Shown here: piece by piece, positions 1-7,672 of the stretch
Layout: every line of letters begins with the position of its first letter
Position numbering within the stretch: position 1 is the first letter of the stretch
Made by a program: the position numbers and the translations under genes
From: Prochlorococcus marinus XMU1404
GTDB lineage: Bacteria > Cyanobacteriota > Cyanobacteriia > PCC-6307 > Cyanobiaceae
DNA: 64,000 nucleotides
Direction: 5' to 3'
Assembly: GCF_017696175.1 (NCBI RefSeq)
Contig: NZ_JAAORE010000002.1
Coordinates: 248,001 to 312,000, forward strand
The notes under the pieces: generated by a model
Seen by the model: only the letters and a program-made list of their open reading frames with translations
Told to the model about the DNA's origin: nothing
Databases searched by the model: none

Positions 1-64
1 TGTAGGTTTAGCTATGGCACAACAAAATCATAATGACCTTTATACAAAACTTTTTAGAAATTAA
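1..64 (+). CDS. ureF: urease accessory protein UreF, C-terminal end only
   Basis: Only the last 20 codons are in the window (frame starting at base 2, ending with TAA at 62-64, peptide ending KLFRN). The tail is too short to identify by itself. The UreF assignment rests on position: the stop lies 3 bases upstream of ureG, and ureF-ureG is the usual order in cyanobacterial urease clusters. UreF acts with UreG and UreD in loading nickel into urease. Confidence 0.6.
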   Translation, partial: VGLAMAQQNHNDLYTKLFRN

Positions 65-67
65 TTT

Positions 68-679
68 ATGAGCAGCAAATTGAGAGTAGGGGTTGCTGGG
101 CCTGTAGGTTCAGGGAAAACTGCATTAGTAGAGACTCTATGCTTAAGCCTGAAAAAAAATTATGAGATAGCAATTGTCACAAATGATATCTACACCAAAG
201 AAGATGCTAACTTTCTAATAAATAAAAAGGTTTTAGAGGAAGGAAGGATTATTGGCGTGGAAACAGGAGGTTGTCCACATACAGCGATAAGAGAGGATTG
301 TTCATTAAATAAAAATGCAGTTTTAGATTTAGAAAATAAATATAATCCTTTAGATTTTGTTTTTGTAGAAAGTGGAGGTGATAATTTAGCATCTAGTTTT
401 AGTCCAGAACTTGTAGATATATCAATATATGTAATTGATGTATCTGCTGGAGACAAAATTCCTAGAAAAGGGGGGCCAGGGATAACAAGGTCGGATTTAT
501 TATTAATAAACAAAATTGACTTAGCAGATAAAGTTGGTGCAGATTTAAATATTATGAAAAGTGATACTGAATTTATGCGACAAGGGAAACCTTGGTTTTT
601 TACCAACCTAAGTATAGGCATAGGAGTTGAAGAAATAACTCAATTTTTAGAATCACATATACCCAACAATCGAAAATAG
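68..679 (+). CDS. ureG: urease accessory GTPase UreG
   Basis: 203 residues, the normal UreG length. The P-loop GPVGSGKT is at about residues 11-18, the conserved [14 protein letters not shown] segment at about 64-77, the FVESGGDNL block follows, and the NKIDLA guanine-specificity motif is near residue 148. UreG is a cytosolic SIMIBI-class GTPase whose GTP hydrolysis drives Ni insertion into the urease active site; the CPH motif binds metal in the family. It starts 3 bases after the preceding stop, so it is translated in the same operon as ureF. The downstream urea transporter supplies the substrate of the same pathway. Confidence 0.97.
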   Translation: MSSKLRVGVAGPVGSGKTALVETLCLSLKKNYEIAIVTNDIYTKEDANFLINKKVLEEGRIIGVETGGCPHTAIREDCSLNKNAVLDLENKYNPLDFVFVESGGDNLASSFSPELVDISIYVIDVSAGDKIPRKGGPGITRSDLLLINKIDLADKVGADLNIMKSDTEFMRQGKPWFFTNLSIGIGVEEITQFLESHIPNNRK

Positions 680-718
680 AAAAAATGTTCATTACTAATA
701 TATTGGATTCAACAAAAA

Positions 719-760
719 GTTACGACTGATACAAAACGAATCCTCACTCGTTAATAACTT
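719..760 (+). promoter_or_regulatory. NtcA-type promoter of urtA
   Basis: GTT (719-721), 8 bases, TAC (730-732), 22 bases, then TAACTT (755-760). This matches the NtcA-activated promoter layout GTA-N8-TAC-N22-TAN3T with one change in the first half-site (GTT for GTA). The predicted start is about 40 bases before the urtA ATG. NtcA is the nitrogen-control activator of cyanobacteria and urea uptake is a classic target. Site and spacing are seen; binding is inferred. Confidence 0.7.
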
Positions 761-808
761 TTACTTTATCCCCCTAACGAGGGTCAATTACCTAATTTAT
801 CCTAATTC

Positions 809-2086
809 ATGAGAATTTCAAGGCGTATTTTGGCAGGTTTAGCTACTGCCTCACTTGCGGTCACAGCAACTTCGTGTGGTGGAGGCGGAACCTCCGGAAG
901 TTTCGATGACACAGTAACCGTTGGTATTTTGCATTCGTTATCCGGAACAATGGCTATCTCTGAATCAACTCTTGTTGATACAGAAAAAATGGCTATTGAA
1001 GAGATAAATGCTGCTGGTGGTGTTACAGTTGGCGGCAAAAGCTACAAAATAGAATACATAGTTGAAGATGGTGCATCTGACTGGCCTACTTTTGCTGAAA
1101 AATCAAAGAAACTTATAGACCAAGACGGAGTTCCTGTCGTATTTGGTGGATGGACATCTGCAAGTAGAAAGGCAATGTTACCTGTCTACGAATCAAAAGA
1201 TGCGTTTCTCTACTATCCAATTCAATATGAAGCTCAAGAATGTTCTAACAACATTTTCTATACAGGAGCCACACCAAACCAACAATCTGAACCCGCTACA
1301 GATTTCATGTATAAGCGTTCTCCCGCAGCTGGTGGAGATTTCTTCCTTGTAGGTTCTGATTATGTTTTCCCAAGAACTTCAAATACAATCACAAAAGCTC
1401 AGGTAAAACAGTTAGGCGGTAAAGTTGTTGGAGAAGATTACCTTCCATTAGGAAATACTGAAGTTGCTCCAATTATCTCAAAAATCAAAAAGGCGCTTCC
1501 TGAAGGTGGAATAATCATTAATACACTTAATGGTGACCAAAACGTTGCATTCTTCAAACAGATTCAAGACGCAGGTATCACACCTTCGAGTGGCTACTAC
1601 GTAATGAACTATTCAATTGCTGAAGAAGAGATTAGTACGATTGGTCCTGAGTTCCTTGAAGGTCACTATGGCGCTTGGAACTACATGATGTCAATTGATA
1701 CTCCTGCATCTAAGAAATTTGCTAAAAGTTTCAAGAAAAGATGGGGAGCAGATCGTGTTGTAGCTGATCCTCAAGAATCAGCTTATAACATGGTTTACTT
1801 ATGGAAACAAGCAGTTGAAGATGCTGGGACATTCGACGACAACGCAGTAAGAGAAGCCCTAGTTGGACAAAAGTTTGATGCCCCACAAGGTCCGGTTGAA
1901 GTTATGCCTAACCATCACTTATCTCAAACAGTAAGAATTGGAGAGATTAATGCAGAGGGTGGCTTTACAATTCTTGAAGAGACAGGAGTTGTTCTTCCTC
2001 AAGCATGGAACCAAAAGCATCCAAGCTCAAAGGGATTTGCATGCGATTGGACAGATCCTTCAAAAGGAGAAAAGTATAAGCTTTAA
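809..2086 (+). CDS. urtA: urea ABC transporter, substrate-binding protein UrtA
   Basis: 425 residues with an N-terminal export signal ending in a lipoprotein-like site (AVTATSC followed by GGGG), so the mature protein is probably lipid-anchored in the periplasm. The body is a type I periplasmic binding fold of the amide/urea branch: DTVTVGILHSLSGTMAIS near the N-terminus, VFGGWTSASRKAMLPVYE and YPIQYEAQECSNNIFYTGA further on. It binds urea and delivers it to UrtBC. The other four transporter genes follow in order. A stem-loop just after its stop may give it higher expression than the membrane and ATPase genes, as is usual for binding proteins. Confidence 0.97.
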   Translation: MRISRRILAGLATASLAVTATSCGGGGTSGSFDDTVTVGILHSLSGTMAISESTLVDTEKMAIEEINAAGGVTVGGKSYKIEYIVEDGASDWPTFAEKSKKLIDQDGVPVVFGGWTSASRKAMLPVYESKDAFLYYPIQYEAQECSNNIFYTGATPNQQSEPATDFMYKRSPAAGGDFFLVGSDYVFPRTSNTITKAQVKQLGGKVVGEDYLPLGNTEVAPIISKIKKALPEGGIIINTLNGDQNVAFFKQIQDAGITPSSGYYVMNYSIAEEEISTIGPEFLEGHYGAWNYMMSIDTPASKKFAKSFKKRWGADRVVADPQESAYNMVYLWKQAVEDAGTFDDNAVREALVGQKFDAPQGPVEVMPNHHLSQTVRIGEINAEGGFTILEETGVVLPQAWNQKHPSSKGFACDWTDPSKGEKYKL

Positions 2087-2107
2087 TTTAATTAAAACCT
2101 ATGCTTC

Positions 2108-2141
2108 AAAATAAAAGGAGGTTAACACCTCCTTTTATTTT
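2108..2141 (+). terminator. stem-loop between urtA and urtB
   Basis: A perfect 15-base inverted repeat (2108-2122 against 2127-2141) with a TAAC loop. Its outer part is A/T-rich, so the 3' arm itself ends in a T-rich run. It could be a partial terminator or an mRNA-processing/stability element that favours urtA over urtBCDE. No new promoter is obvious before urtB, so some read-through is expected. Confidence 0.8.
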
Positions 2142-2168
2142 ATATAAACAAATATTTTCTTTTTCAAA

Positions 2169-3323
2169 TTGGAGTTACTTCTCGACAGTCTTTTTAATGG
2201 TGTTGCAATCGGATCTGTACTACTTGTTGCTGCATTAGGTCTTGCGATTGTTTTTGGTCTTATGGGTGTTATTAATCTTGCCCATGGAGAACTTATGATG
2301 CTTGGGGCTTACACAACATACGTTACACAATTAATTTTCAAATTACCTATATTAAAACCCTTCTACAATTCATACATAATAGTTTCAATTTTCCTTGCTT
2401 TTATTGTTAGTGGAGTAGTAGGCATTCTCCTTGAAAAAACTATTATAAGGAAGCTTTATGGAAGTCCACTAGAAACTCTTCTCGCCACTTGGGGCGTTAG
2501 CTTAATTCTTCAACAATTTGTCAGAAGTGTACCATTGGCTTATGGGACCGGTCTAGTTATAAGTCTTATAATTGGTTTATTTTTACCAACAACGTTTCCT
2601 CTAAAAATTAAAGAATCAATAAATTTCAAATATTTTAAATTTAGTTCTTGGATATTGGCTGCTTTAACTGGGGTTCTCACCGGTAGCGTTATTTCATCTA
2701 CTGTAAGCAAACTAAGTAGAGCGAGTGCTCGTAATGTTGATGTAACGGCTCCCTCATGGATGAGAGGTCAAGTAGAAATTTTAGGAACTGCATTTCCTAA
2801 AACAAGATTAATGATAATTGTAATTACACTTATCTCTGTAATAGCAATAACATTATTTCTAAATCAAAGTGCTTGGGGGATGCGTATTAGAGCAGTTACT
2901 CAGAACCGACAAATGAGTGACTGCCTTGGTATATCTACTGAAAAAGTGGATATAATTACCTTTGGAATAGGATCTGGCTTAGCAGGAGTTGCTGGAGTAG
3001 CAGTATCACTATTAGGTTCTGTAGGACCAAATGTTGGCGGAAATTATATAGTTGGTTGTTTTATGGTTGTAGTACTGGGAGGAGTAGGAAATTTATTAGG
3101 AACAGTACTTGCTTCCTTTGGAATAGGAATAATGACGGATTTAATTGGAGCTGGAAGGCTCTTATCAATATGGCCAGATATGCCTTTACCACTCTCAAAC
3201 ACAATCAACTTTTTTGCTACAACAAGTATGGCAAGAGTAATGATATTTGCATTAATAGTTATATTCTTGCAATTTAAACCCACAGGTTTATTTCCTCAAA
3301 AAGGCAGGATGGTGGAAAACTAA
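2169..3323 (+). CDS. urtB: urea ABC transporter permease UrtB
   Basis: 384 residues, mostly hydrophobic, of the LivH/UrtB branched-chain amino acid/amide permease family. Family blocks seen are LAIVFGLMGVINLAHGELMM near residue 30, AWGMRIRAVTQNRQMSDCLG in the cytoplasmic EAA-like loop, and GGVGNLLGT near the end. With UrtC it forms the inner-membrane channel for urea. The start is TTG at 2169: a stop in this frame lies at 2145-2147 and no ATG or GTG precedes the conserved N-terminus. The stop shares one base with the urtC ATG, so the two are translationally coupled. Confidence 0.96.
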   Translation: MELLLDSLFNGVAIGSVLLVAALGLAIVFGLMGVINLAHGELMMLGAYTTYVTQLIFKLPILKPFYNSYIIVSIFLAFIVSGVVGILLEKTIIRKLYGSPLETLLATWGVSLILQQFVRSVPLAYGTGLVISLIIGLFLPTTFPLKIKESINFKYFKFSSWILAALTGVLTGSVISSTVSKLSRASARNVDVTAPSWMRGQVEILGTAFPKTRLMIIVITLISVIAITLFLNQSAWGMRIRAVTQNRQMSDCLGISTEKVDIITFGIGSGLAGVAGVAVSLLGSVGPNVGGNYIVGCFMVVVLGGVGNLLGTVLASFGIGIMTDLIGAGRLLSIWPDMPLPLSNTINFFATTSMARVMIFALIVIFLQFKPTGLFPQKGRMVEN

Positions 3324-4453
3324 TGTCTCTAAGTAAATTTAAATTTGATAAAAGAATAGTATTATCATTCTGGATAATATTAATAGCTCTAATTATTGCA
3401 GCACCAACCTTACTCCCTGTATTTAGACTAAATCTTCTTGGTAGATACTTATCTTTGTCCATAGTTGCTCTTGGTGTAGATCTTATCTGGGGATATACAG
3501 GTTTACTAAGTCTTGGACAAGGTATATTTTTTGCATTAGGTGGATATTGTGCAGCAATGTATTTGCAAATAACCAGCTCTTCTGAATTCCCAAATAATAT
3601 TCCTGAATTTTTTGCTTTATATGGTGTTGAAAAATTACCTTTTTTCTGGGAACCGTTTAAATCGCCAATTTTCACATTCTTCGCTATCTGGATAATTCCA
3701 GCATTGGTTGCAGGTTTAATTGGATTTCTAGTTTTCAGGAATCGAATCAAAGGGGTTTATTTTTCTATACTTACTCAAGCTTCTCTTCTTGTATTCTTTA
3801 ACTTCTTTAATGGACAACAAAAACTTATAAATGGAACAAATGGATTAAAAACAGATGTAACACAACTATTTGGTCAGATGGTAGGTTCTGAGTCCATGCA
3901 AAGAATATTCTTTTGGATAACGGCCATACTAGTAATAGCCTCATGGTTTTTTGCAAAGTGGGTAGTTAGAGGAAGATTTGGGAATATTCTTATAGGAATA
4001 AGAGATGATGAACCAAGAGTTAGGTTTACAGGATATAACCCAGTTATATTCAAGACGATAGTATTTTCTATTGCTGGAGGTCTCGCTGGAATTTCGGGAG
4101 CTTTATATACTGTTCAGTCTGGAATAGTATCACCTCAATTTATGACAGTTCCCTTTTCTATAGAAATGGTTATATGGGTTGCTGTTGGAGGTAGGGGAAC
4201 TTTATTGGGAGCAATACTAGGAGCAGTTTTCATTAACTACGCAAAAAGTCTAGTAAGTGAAGCTTTACCTGCTAGCTGGATGTTTATCCAAGGAGGGTTA
4301 TTTATCTTAGTTGTAACAGCTCTGCCAGAAGGGGTTTTAGGATGGATTCAAGGAGATGGTCCTAGGAATCTTCTTCAAAGATTTGGTTTGAAAAGGAAGA
4401 TTGAAACCTATCCAAGCTTAGAAGTTAACAATAAGGAGGGGAATAATGAATAA
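3323..4453 (+). CDS. urtC: urea ABC transporter permease UrtC
   Basis: 376 residues, the LivM/UrtC partner permease. It has a hydrophobic N-terminus, the motif WGYTGLLSLGQGIFFALGGY, an RFGNILIGIRDDEPRVRFTG cytoplasmic loop for ATPase contact, and WVAVGGRGTLLGAILGA near the C-terminus. It pairs with UrtB in the membrane. It overlaps urtB by one base and urtD by eight bases, consistent with a single transcript with coupled translation. Confidence 0.96.
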   Translation: MSLSKFKFDKRIVLSFWIILIALIIAAPTLLPVFRLNLLGRYLSLSIVALGVDLIWGYTGLLSLGQGIFFALGGYCAAMYLQITSSSEFPNNIPEFFALYGVEKLPFFWEPFKSPIFTFFAIWIIPALVAGLIGFLVFRNRIKGVYFSILTQASLLVFFNFFNGQQKLINGTNGLKTDVTQLFGQMVGSESMQRIFFWITAILVIASWFFAKWVVRGRFGNILIGIRDDEPRVRFTGYNPVIFKTIVFSIAGGLAGISGALYTVQSGIVSPQFMTVPFSIEMVIWVAVGGRGTLLGAILGAVFINYAKSLVSEALPASWMFIQGGLFILVVTALPEGVLGWIQGDGPRNLLQRFGLKRKIETYPSLEVNNKEGNNE

Positions 4454-5198
4454 TAATAAAGATCTTCTAAATTTAATAGATATTACTGTTAGTTTCGAGG
4501 GTTTTTTAGCTCTCAACAAACTTAATTTAAATTTAAAGAAAGGAGAATTAAGAGCTGTAATAGGACCCAACGGGGCAGGTAAAACAACATTTCTTGATGT
4601 AATAACTGGAAAGGTTAAGCCAACAAAAGGTGAAGTAATTTTCAAAGGGAAATCTTTAGTAGGTAGAAAGGAGCATAAGATTGCTCGACTTGGAGTTGGA
4701 AGGAAATTCCAAAGTCCAAGAATCTTTGAAAATCTAACAGTTAAAGAAAATCTTGAAATATCAGTGTCAACTCCTAAAAGTCCCTTAAATCTTATAAATA
4801 AAAGTATTAAGGATGAGCAGCTTAATGAGATTGAACGTCTTATGAAGATTGTCAATTTAGCTCAAAAAATTGATTCTAAAGCTGGTTCTTTATCACATGG
4901 CCAAAAACAATGGCTCGAGATAGCCATGTTATTAGGACAGAAGCCAGATTTAATGTTAGTTGATGAACCTGTCGCTGGTTTAACTGATGAAGAAACTGAT
5001 CTTACAGCTGATTTATTAAAATCATTATCTGGAGAAAATACTGTAGTGGTAATAGACCACGATATGGAATTTATAAGAAGACTTGATAGTAATGTTTCAG
5101 TATTAAATCAAGGCACAGTATTATGCGAGGGGACAATGGAAACTATTCAAAAGGACCAAAAAGTTATTGATGTTTATCTAGGAAGGCCTGAGGATTAG
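4446..5198 (+). CDS. urtD: urea ABC transporter ATPase UrtD
   Basis: 250 residues. Walker A GPNGAGKT is near residue 40, the signature LSHGQKQWLE near 149, Walker B LMLVDEP near 170, and a switch histidine sits in VVIDHDMEF. It is a LivG-type cytoplasmic ATPase that powers urea import with UrtE. The signature reads LSHGQ instead of LSGGQ, which is typical of this family. It starts inside the end of urtC, next to a GGAGGGG ribosome-binding stretch. Confidence 0.96.
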   Translation: MNNNKDLLNLIDITVSFEGFLALNKLNLNLKKGELRAVIGPNGAGKTTFLDVITGKVKPTKGEVIFKGKSLVGRKEHKIARLGVGRKFQSPRIFENLTVKENLEISVSTPKSPLNLINKSIKDEQLNEIERLMKIVNLAQKIDSKAGSLSHGQKQWLEIAMLLGQKPDLMLVDEPVAGLTDEETDLTADLLKSLSGENTVVVIDHDMEFIRRLDSNVSVLNQGTVLCEGTMETIQKDQKVIDVYLGRPED

Positions 5199-5200
5199 TT

Positions 5201-5911
5201 ATGAAAAACTTACTGGAAATAAAATCATTGAATACATATTATGGCGAAAGTCATATTCTCAGAGATGTAGATTTAAATGTTCAATCAGGAGAAATGGTTT
5301 GTTTGATTGGAAGAAATGGAGTTGGCAAAACAACTTTATTGAAATCACTTATTGGTTTGTTAAGACAAAAAAAAGGCGATATTTATTTGATTGGCGAAAA
5401 TATCAATAGAAAAGCACCTCATCAGAGGGCGAGGAAAGGAATGGCTTACGTTCCTCAAGGAAGAGAAATTATTCCATACCTATCAGTTGAAGAGAATCTT
5501 ATGTTAGGAATGGAGTCGCTGCCAGGTGGATTATCTAAGAACAAGAAAATAGATCCATTTATTTATGATCTCTTCCCAATCCTAAAAGATTTTCTACAAA
5601 GGAAAGGAGGAGATCTCAGTGGTGGACAACAACAGCAACTAGCTATTGCAAGAGCATTGCTGGGCAAACCTAAACTACTACTACTTGACGAACCAACAGA
5701 AGGTATTCAACCGAATATAGTTTTAGACATAGAAAACGCAATCAATCAGATAATTAGAGATAAAGGTATTGGTGTTTTATTAGTTGAACAACACCTGCAT
5801 TTTGTAAGACAAGCCAATAGATATTATGCGATGCAACGTGGAGGTATTGTTGCTAGCGGAAATACTAGTGAATTGAGTCAAGCAGTAATTGATAAATTCT
5901 TAAGTGTTTAA
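5201..5911 (+). CDS. urtE: urea ABC transporter ATPase UrtE
   Basis: 236 residues, LivF type. Walker A is GRNGVGKT (about residues 37-44), the signature LSGGQQQQLA, Walker B LLLLDEP followed by TEGIQPN, and the H-loop is in LLVEQHLHF. It is the second ATPase of the urea importer. It begins 2 bases after the urtD stop and is the last gene of the operon. No strong terminator follows; the next gene is on the other strand 35 bases away. Confidence 0.96.
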   Translation: MKNLLEIKSLNTYYGESHILRDVDLNVQSGEMVCLIGRNGVGKTTLLKSLIGLLRQKKGDIYLIGENINRKAPHQRARKGMAYVPQGREIIPYLSVEENLMLGMESLPGGLSKNKKIDPFIYDLFPILKDFLQRKGGDLSGGQQQQLAIARALLGKPKLLLLDEPTEGIQPNIVLDIENAINQIIRDKGIGVLLVEQHLHFVRQANRYYAMQRGGIVASGNTSELSQAVIDKFLSV

Positions 5912-5946
5912 ATAAATTATTATTATGAATCACTAAAAAGATTTAT

Positions 5947-6126
5947 TCATATTTCACATCTTATAAGGTCAATACTGTTTGGATGTGCATTAATATACTT
6001 ATTAAATTCCATAGCAAGAGTTCTAGCCTCGAATGCATCAAAAGCATAAAAACAATTTTCTAATCTAATATTTTGATAGTCACGATAATGAACAGTATAT
6101 GGTTTAAGAGTATTATTTTTTATCAT
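5947..6126 (-). CDS. conserved small protein, 59 aa
   Basis: The ATG at 6126 gives a 59-residue soluble protein; an in-frame TTG at 6138 would add four residues. It has a mixed, gene-like composition with aromatic and charged residues (VHYRDYQNIRLENCFYAFDA, then FEARTLAMEFNKYI). It resembles small uncharacterised proteins of picocyanobacteria, but I do not recognise a domain. It converges on urtE. Confidence 0.65.
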   Translation of the reverse strand: MIKNNTLKPYTVHYRDYQNIRLENCFYAFDAFEARTLAMEFNKYINAHPNSIDLIRCEI

Positions 6127-6262
6127 TTTAATTTGCAAAATAGCAGTAGTTTATATTTCAACAATGCATAAGTTTTTGAATTAAAAGTATGTCTTTTGTT
6201 GTTATCAATATATATTTAATTATTTATGTATTTAAAGACACTTTATTAAAGGGTAAAAGTAA

Positions 6263-6379
6263 TTAATTCCTTTTTTTTTTATTTTTAGAATAATGCTTAT
6301 TACCTTCTATTAAAAAAACAAATTTGGACAAAATAAAGCCAAAAAATGGGACCCATATCTTTTCATATAAAAATTTCAT
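6263..6379 (-). CDS. possible microprotein, 38 aa
   Basis: ATG at 6379, stop at 6263-6265. It has a hydrophobic segment (VPFFGFILSKFVFLI) followed by a very basic tail (HYSKNKKKRN). It starts 6 bases after the stop of the next upstream minus-strand small gene, so the two could be coupled. The basic tail is encoded in a run of ten A (plus-strand T run at 6271-6280); a one-base change there would extend the frame to about 48 residues. It may be real or chance. Confidence 0.35.
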   Translation of the reverse strand: MKFLYEKIWVPFFGFILSKFVFLIEGNKHYSKNKKKRN

Positions 6380-6385
6380 AAAAAA

Positions 6386-6559
6386 TTAAGCAGCCAGTGA
6401 ATCTTTATCACTAAATTCATTTGTATTTATTACCCTCAAATCTATTGAATTAAATATATGTTGCATGAGTAAGAAATCAAGTTCACCTTTCAATAAATCA
6501 ACCTCGCAATCTAATAGATCATCAACAAAATCATCAAAAGTATTTGAATAGGTAGTCAC
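6386..6559 (-). CDS. small acidic protein, 57 aa
   Basis: GTG at 6559, stop at 6386-6388. The sequence is rich in Asp and Leu (FDDFVDDLLDCEVDLLKGEL, then DFLLMQHIFNSIDLRV) and looks like one amphipathic acidic helix with a short tail. The composition is gene-like rather than random AT-rich translation. A near-perfect palindrome abuts the start codon. Function unknown. Confidence 0.5.
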   Translation of the reverse strand: MTTYSNTFDDFVDDLLDCEVDLLKGELDFLLMQHIFNSIDLRVINTNEFSDKDSLAA

Positions 6560-6579
6560 GACAAAAATTTATTTTTGTC
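6560..6579. repeat. 9-base palindrome at the start of the 57-aa gene
   Basis: GACAAAAAT, TT, ATTTTTGTC: both 9-base arms match perfectly around a 2-base centre. It abuts the GTG of the minus-strand gene ending at 6386. It could be an operator or a 5'-end hairpin. Confidence 0.6.
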
Positions 6580-6643
6580 ATTATCATCGTATAAACAATA
6601 AAAGTCAACCAAATATATAAATAAAAATAGTAGTTACTAATAA

Positions 6644-6958
6644 TTAATATTTAATTAACTCGAAGTAACCATTTTTATTCAACAAGTATTTATCAAACCA
6701 TAAACTTAATAGATTATCTAAGCCAATACCATTCATATTATTTATTTGAGAAGTCTTATAGTCAGAAAGTGCAAGCAGTAAATAAGGAAAAATCATATCA
6801 GAAACCCCTTTTGGGAGTTTTTCTAAAGGCACCCCATGTGCTCTATCCCATAAAATTTGCATATCTTGAGAAAACAAAGAGCTCCAATAACTAAAGTTGC
6901 AATATAATTTTTCAGGAGGCAATAGATTTATAGATAAATTTGGGAATGATGAATTCAT
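6644..6958 (-). CDS. hypothetical protein, 104 aa
   Basis: ATG at 6958. A soluble protein of ordinary composition, with aromatic-rich segments such as YCNFSYWSSLFSQDMQILWD and FPYLLLALSDYKTSQINNM. No signal peptide and no motif I recognise. A GGAGG-like ribosome-binding sequence is not evident. It lies between two groups of minus-strand small genes; role unknown. Confidence 0.6.
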   Translation of the reverse strand: MNSSFPNLSINLLPPEKLYCNFSYWSSLFSQDMQILWDRAHGVPLEKLPKGVSDMIFPYLLLALSDYKTSQINNMNGIGLDNLLSLWFDKYLLNKNGYFELIKY

Positions 6959-7076
6959 AACAATTTGATAATTTATGGATTAATTGATTTCAGTGCTTTG
7001 AAACGGGAATAAATACTTTTAATTAAGAAAATCTCCAATAAATACACATTAAAAGTAACGCACAGTGCATAACTTT

Positions 7077-7085
7077 GCAACACTT
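7077..7085. promoter_or_regulatory. inverted copy of the AAGTGTTGC motif at the 3' end of the RHH-like gene
   Basis: GCAACACTT is the reverse complement of AAGTGTTGC found at 7395-7403 in the promoter region of the same gene. It sits immediately before the end of the gene at 7086. The paralogous module at 21 kb also has a related palindrome in the same relative place. Confidence 0.4.
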
Positions 7086-7358
7086 TTAATTATTATAATC
7101 ATCCATCATTTTCTGAAATTTAAGAAAAGTTAGAAACTTTTTATAAGTTTCCGAATCAAAATTATCTGTATCAGACTTTTTCAGATTAGTTGTTTCACCA
7201 GTTTTTTTATTAAATATACCTCTTTTATCAAGTGCTTCCTCAACTAAAATACTAATTATTTTTGAATTACTCAAATTGTTCTCCAGACTCAATTTATCAA
7301 TTATTTTCATCACATCATCCCTTGGAATAAAACCAACTCTTTTTTTCTTAGTAGGCAT
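7086..7358 (-). CDS. ribbon-helix-helix-like DNA-binding protein, copy A
   Basis: 90 residues from ATG at 7358. The N-terminal 50 residues fit an RHH fold: a basic start (MPTKKKR), a short strand VGFIP, helix DDVMKIIDKLSLENN, then LSNSKIISILVEEALDKRG as the second helix. A variable linker and a short C-terminal helix (YKKFLTFLKFQKMMDD) follow. It is clearly paralogous to 21063-21428 (GF.P..V..II.KL and SK I..LLVEEAL..RG shared). It is divergent from a one-helix microprotein, with operator-like repeats between them. The RHH fold is an inference from pattern; a role as an autoregulated repressor is likely but untested. Confidence 0.65.
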   Translation of the reverse strand: MPTKKKRVGFIPRDDVMKIIDKLSLENNLSNSKIISILVEEALDKRGIFNKKTGETTNLKKSDTDNFDSETYKKFLTFLKFQKMMDDYNN

Positions 7359-7368
7359 CTAAAATTAA

Positions 7369-7411
7369 TTTAAGGTTCAGCACTTGACTGTAATAAGTGT
7401 TGCACTATATT
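7369..7411 (+). promoter_or_regulatory. divergent control region A: -35/-10 with overlapping AAGTG repeats
   Basis: TTGACT (7384-7389), 16 bases, TATATT (7406-7411) form a good promoter towards the microprotein at 7435. AAGTGTTGCACTA (7395-7407) overlaps the -10, and an imperfect inverted CACTT lies at 7381-7385. The same 17-base block AAGTGTTGCACTATATT occurs at the equivalent place near 21463. This suggests the adjacent DNA-binding protein represses here. Confidence 0.65.
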
Positions 7412-7434
7412 CATAATACGTCAATCAAATTAAA

Positions 7435-7584
7435 ATGATTTTACCGACAACCTTATTTTTTGTAGCAATTGGATATCTTTTTTACAATTCAAAAAAAGAA
7501 ATCTTGCAAGATTATGAATCACCCTTAGAAAACACAAAAGAGAATGATGATTTATATAAAGACTTAGAGGATCTTTTTATATAA
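7435..7584 (+). CDS. one-helix microprotein of RHH module, copy A (49 aa)
   Basis: ATG at 7435, stop at 7582-7584. One N-terminal hydrophobic segment (ILPTTLFFVAIGYLFY) is followed by an acidic cytoplasm-like tail (NDDLYKDLEDLF). It is shorter than usual gene-calling limits. Support: a strong promoter 24 bases upstream, and a paralogue at 21505 in the same arrangement (the ILP...G hydrophobic start, then Y..K). It could be a membrane-active peptide controlled by the divergent RHH-like protein. Confidence 0.6.
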   Translation: MILPTTLFFVAIGYLFYNSKKEILQDYESPLENTKENDDLYKDLEDLFI

Positions 7585-7672
7585 GACTTCTGAATCATAC
7601 TTTAAGAACTTTGTTTCATAACTAAAGCAATGCAAAACATTTAAGCATAATTAGAATATAAAAAAAAATACT

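Noticed and set aside
190-621. 143-codon minus-strand frame inside ureG
   Set aside because: Antisense to a certain gene; protein is Ser/Leu/Ile-rich with no motif. A shadow of ureG.
3274-3750. 158-codon minus-strand frame over urtB/urtC
   Set aside because: Antisense to two certain permease genes, with low-complexity product.
4418-4855. 145-codon minus-strand frame over urtC/urtD
   Set aside because: Antisense to the Walker A region of urtD; no independent signal.
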